Origin: CAZYTM01 sp964649725 | Lineage (GTDB): Bacteria; Desulfobacterota; Desulfuromonadia; Geobacterales; Geobacteraceae | NCBI GenBank assembly: GCA_964649725.1 | Contig: CAZYTM010000005.1 | Coordinates: 1-64,000, forward strand | Reading direction: 5' to 3' | Length of the DNA stretch: 64,000 nucleotides | In this document: positions 61,961 to 64,000 of the stretch, piece after piece | How the letters are laid out: the number at the start of each line of letters is the position of its first letter | Numbering within the stretch: position 1 is the stretch's first letter | The notes under the pieces: generated by a model | The model's input: only the letters and a program-made list of their open reading frames with translations | Databases searched by the model: none | Told to the model about the DNA's origin: nothing | Made by a program: the position numbers and the translations under genes

Positions 61961-63028
61961 CTAAATTATCATTATTTTTTTCGGCACCTGCGTCAGGAGT
62001 CTACAGCCGTCTGCTGTTGCGACTACAGTATCCTCAATCCTAACACCACCCCAATCCGGGATATATATCCCAGGTTCTATAGTAAAGACCATTCCAACTC
62101 CGACAACCCCATCCCCACGACTGGAAACCACCGGTTTTTCATGAACCTCCAGACCAACTCCATGACCTAATCCATGGCCAAAATATCGACCATAACCCAT
62201 TTTGTCTATATAACCACGTGCTATCGTGTCAAGTTCCTTGAACGAAATTCCTGGCCTAATTGCTTGCAGAGCCAGATCCTGGGCATCCTTGACTATTTGG
62301 TATATCTCCCGCTGCTTTACAGACAGGCTTCCCACCGCAACTGTTACTGTTTCATCCGAATGATAGCCTTGGTAAAGAGCACCGAAATCTAGGGTGACCA
62401 GTTCTCCTGCAGCGATTAATTTGTCGCTGGCTCGCCCATGCGGAAGGGCACCGCGAAAACCGGAAGCGACGATAAAATCGAACGATTTGTCCTCCGCCCC
62501 ACCCCTCTTCATGGCAATTTCCAGCGCAAGTGACAAGTCATGTTCACTTGTACCTGGTTTTATCAGTTCAATTATATCGAGCAGAGCCTTTGAAGCAAGT
62601 GCTGCACTTTTTGCGAGAAGTTCGATCTCCTGTTCATCCTTGATTATCCGGAGCATTTCCAAATCGCTACCAATTGGGTGCAGTTTCACATCCGGCAAGG
62701 AATCTGCAAGATCCTGATAAAATGCTACCGTAACATGTTCTGACTCAAAACCGATTTTGCGATAACCCTGCTCCTTCAGAAGATTTACAAGGCCATCGAT
62801 CTTGGCACGATACTCGATAACCGTAAATGATGACACTTCTGCGGAAGCCTGAGTAACATATCTGGAATCTGTCAGAAACCAACCCTGGGTTGCGTCAAGG
62901 ACTATAATCCCATCACTCCCGGAAAATCCTGCCAGATACCTGATATTGGCGAGATTGACAAAGATTATGGCCTCAACATCATCTCGTCCCAGGTATTCTC
63001 TGGCCGAAGAGATTCTGTCTTTTAGCAT
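61961..63028 (-). CDS. Xaa-Pro aminopeptidase (M24 family)
   Basis: A 355-residue dinuclear metallopeptidase that removes N-terminal residues before proline or cuts Xaa-Pro dipeptides. The creatinase N-domain (1-125) precedes the pita-bread domain with metal ligands in LVTLDFGALYQGYHSDETV (two Asp), GHGLGHGVGLEVHE (His), FTIEPGIYI (Glu) and GVRIEDTV (Glu). It is in the common aroQ-pepP-accB order seen in many bacteria. Aminopeptidase P versus prolidase cannot be told apart here. Confidence 0.94.
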   Translation of the reverse strand: MLKDRISSAREYLGRDDVEAIIFVNLANIRYLAGFSGSDGIIVLDATQGWFLTDSRYVTQASAEVSSFTVIEYRAKIDGLVNLLKEQGYRKIGFESEHVTVAFYQDLADSLPDVKLHPIGSDLEMLRIIKDEQEIELLAKSAALASKALLDIIELIKPGTSEHDLSLALEIAMKRGGAEDKSFDFIVASGFRGALPHGRASDKLIAAGELVTLDFGALYQGYHSDETVTVAVGSLSVKQREIYQIVKDAQDLALQAIRPGISFKELDTIARGYIDKMGYGRYFGHGLGHGVGLEVHEKPVVSSRGDGVVGVGMVFTIEPGIYIPDWGGVRIEDTVVATADGCRLLTQVPKKIMII

Positions 63029-63038
63029 ATAAGCTGCC

Positions 63039-63482
63039 TTATGACAATCCTTTTTTAATATGGTTAAAAATTGCCCGAAGTCCTAAAAGGTAACTGTCGA
63101 CACCAAAGCCGGCAATCTGTCCGACTGCAACAGGAGCCACATAGCTATGACACCTGAACGCCTCACGGCTATGGATATTGGAAAGATGTACTTCTACAGT
63201 TGGCAGTGCAACTGCGCTGATGGCATCGCGGAGAGCGACACTGGTGTGAGTATAAGCGGCAGGGTTGATAATAATCCCTTTACAGGTGCCGATTGCACCA
63301 TGAATTGAATCAATCAGCTCCCCTTCTGAATTGGACTGAACGATTGTCAATTGTATGCCAAGTTCACCTGCCAACTCAGCAAGGGATGCATTAATGGCAG
63401 CAAGAGTTATGCTACCATAAACTTCAGGCTCTCTGCTCCCGAGCAGGTTTAGATTTGGACCATGTACCACCAGTATATTCAT
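63039..63482 (-). CDS. aroQ: 3-dehydroquinate dehydratase, type II
   Basis: AroQ dehydrates 3-dehydroquinate in the shikimate pathway, which supplies chorismate for aromatic amino acids and for MqnA. I chose ATG 63482 (MNILVVHGPNLNLLG), with CAGGAG upstream; the frame extends to 63503 but that start adds an unusual tail. Catalytic Arg17 and Tyr22 (GSREPEVYG), NPAAYTHTS, and HLSNIHSREAFR with His are all present. The 147 residues are normal for the type. Confidence 0.96.
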   Translation of the reverse strand: MNILVVHGPNLNLLGSREPEVYGSITLAAINASLAELAGELGIQLTIVQSNSEGELIDSIHGAIGTCKGIIINPAAYTHTSVALRDAISAVALPTVEVHLSNIHSREAFRCHSYVAPVAVGQIAGFGVDSYLLGLRAIFNHIKKGLS

Positions 63483-63532
63483 GCAAATCTCCTGCATCAG
63501 CATCTCAATCCGCCACCGATATTATATTCAAT

Positions 63533-63895
63533 TTAAGCCAAGGCCTGACGCAGTCTGGGTACGTCACGCTTTAACAGATAACGACCTTTGCCGAAATTAC
63601 CCTCTTTGCCAAGCACTAGAACAACAAAAAACTCTTCATTGATCGACCGAATTATTACCAGTGCTGAACCGGTAATAATGGCAATCTCTTCCATTGCACC
63701 GGCTTTCAACACCTCTATAGTCCGGTGTATTTCTTTCATTACAGTGGCATATTCAACTGCCATAAGTTGCACATCAAGTGCAGCATCGCTCTCTATGAAC
63801 TCATCGATCGGTATCCCGTCGTACCCCATTATCACTGCACCCATACCACCGCCAACTGAATCAACCGTAGCTTTAAGAATATCCTTGAAAGACAT
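63533..63895 (-). CDS. Roadblock/LC7-domain protein (MglB-like)
   Basis: A 120-residue single roadblock domain: GGMGAVIMGYDGIPIDEF at the start, YATVMKEIHRTIEVL helix, and EEIAIITGSALVIIRSINEEFFVVLVL strands. Such proteins act as GAPs or partners of small GTPases of the MglA type controlling polarity and motility. No MglA gene is visible here; one may lie elsewhere. It starts one base inside the preceding reading frame (TGATG) and comes just before aroQ. Confidence 0.87.
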   Translation of the reverse strand: MSFKDILKATVDSVGGGMGAVIMGYDGIPIDEFIESDAALDVQLMAVEYATVMKEIHRTIEVLKAGAMEEIAIITGSALVIIRSINEEFFVVLVLGKEGNFGKGRYLLKRDVPRLRQALA

Positions 63896-64000
63896 CAGTG
63901 CCTCCTTCTAATATTTGCCAGCCATCCTTCAAGTGTCGACAATATATTGCTTCCGTCACTATTTATCTCATTTTCCAAAGACTCTACTGCTAAATTATGA
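63895..64000 (-). CDS. C-terminal end of an unidentified protein (cut by window edge)
   Basis: The minus strand has 34 in-frame codons, ending NILSTLEGWLANIRRRH and a stop that overlaps the roadblock start by one base. GGAGG of the roadblock gene lies within the last codons, showing translational coupling. The visible part is helical and charged and no family is recognised. It is likely co-functional with the roadblock protein. Confidence 0.6.
   Translation of the reverse strand, partial: HNLAVESLENEINSDGSNILSTLEGWLANIRRRH

Overview
The window looks like chromosome from a Geobacter-type anaerobe (Geobacteraceae/Desulfuromonadales). This rests on a porin plus multiheme cytochrome conduit behind a GEMM-I riboswitch, a cytochrome with 18 CXXCH motifs, a three-domain NifU next to NifS, futalosine-pathway menaquinone genes (MqnA and a long UbiD-family decarboxylase), a PxxKW cysteine-rich protein, many two-component proteins and a dockerin-tailed Kelch protein. 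Taxonomy is inferred from gene content only. No IS elements, phage genes, tRNA/rRNA genes or CRISPR arrays were seen.

Layout. 1-6.7 kb: edge of a DUF485/acetate-permease type operon, an M23 peptidase, a folate operon (folE, pteridine-reductase-like SDR, folB, folK), a flavoprotein reductase with a pterin carbinolamine dehydratase, and an RluA-type pseudouridine synthase. 6.8-19.8 kb: signalling block with a PPC/DUF296 protein, an MFS transporter coupled to a sensor kinase, a FlgO-like lipoprotein, a DsrE protein, an NtrC-type regulator, a lone receiver, a PhnD-like lipoprotein coupled to a hybrid kinase, an SRPBCC protein and a SAM-fold protein. 19.9-26.6 kb: ECF sigma/anti-sigma pair with a VIT/VWA envelope protein and partners. 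26.6-30.8 kb: ubiD-family, recQ and nitroreductase genes.

31-36.1 kb: complete livKHMGF branched-chain amino acid ABC transporter plus a CBS protein, behind a near-perfect sigma-54 promoter. 36.3-43 kb: a 1,816-residue secreted Kelch/Ig protein ending in a dockerin, followed directly by a lipoprotein whose C-terminal half looks cohesin-like. 43-45.8 kb: alcohol dehydrogenase, a decayed PIN-toxin gene, a beta-barrel protein and a lipoprotein. 45.9-51 kb: promoter, GEMM-I riboswitch and terminator, then porin, pentaheme lipoprotein and a large multiheme lipoprotein, probably an outer-membrane electron conduit. A PilZ gene follows.

51.5-64 kb: nifS/nifU, phosphohexomutase, PxxKW protein, Nudix hydrolase, GGDEF-EAL protein, mqnA, and a leftward run of roadblock/LC7, aroQ, Xaa-Pro peptidase, accB, accC and gcvH.

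The most interesting parts are the riboswitch-controlled conduit with its unusual heme motifs and the candidate cohesin-dockerin surface pair. Cyclic-dinucleotide signalling recurs (riboswitch, PilZ, GGDEF-EAL), which suggests but does not prove a regulatory link to extracellular electron transfer.
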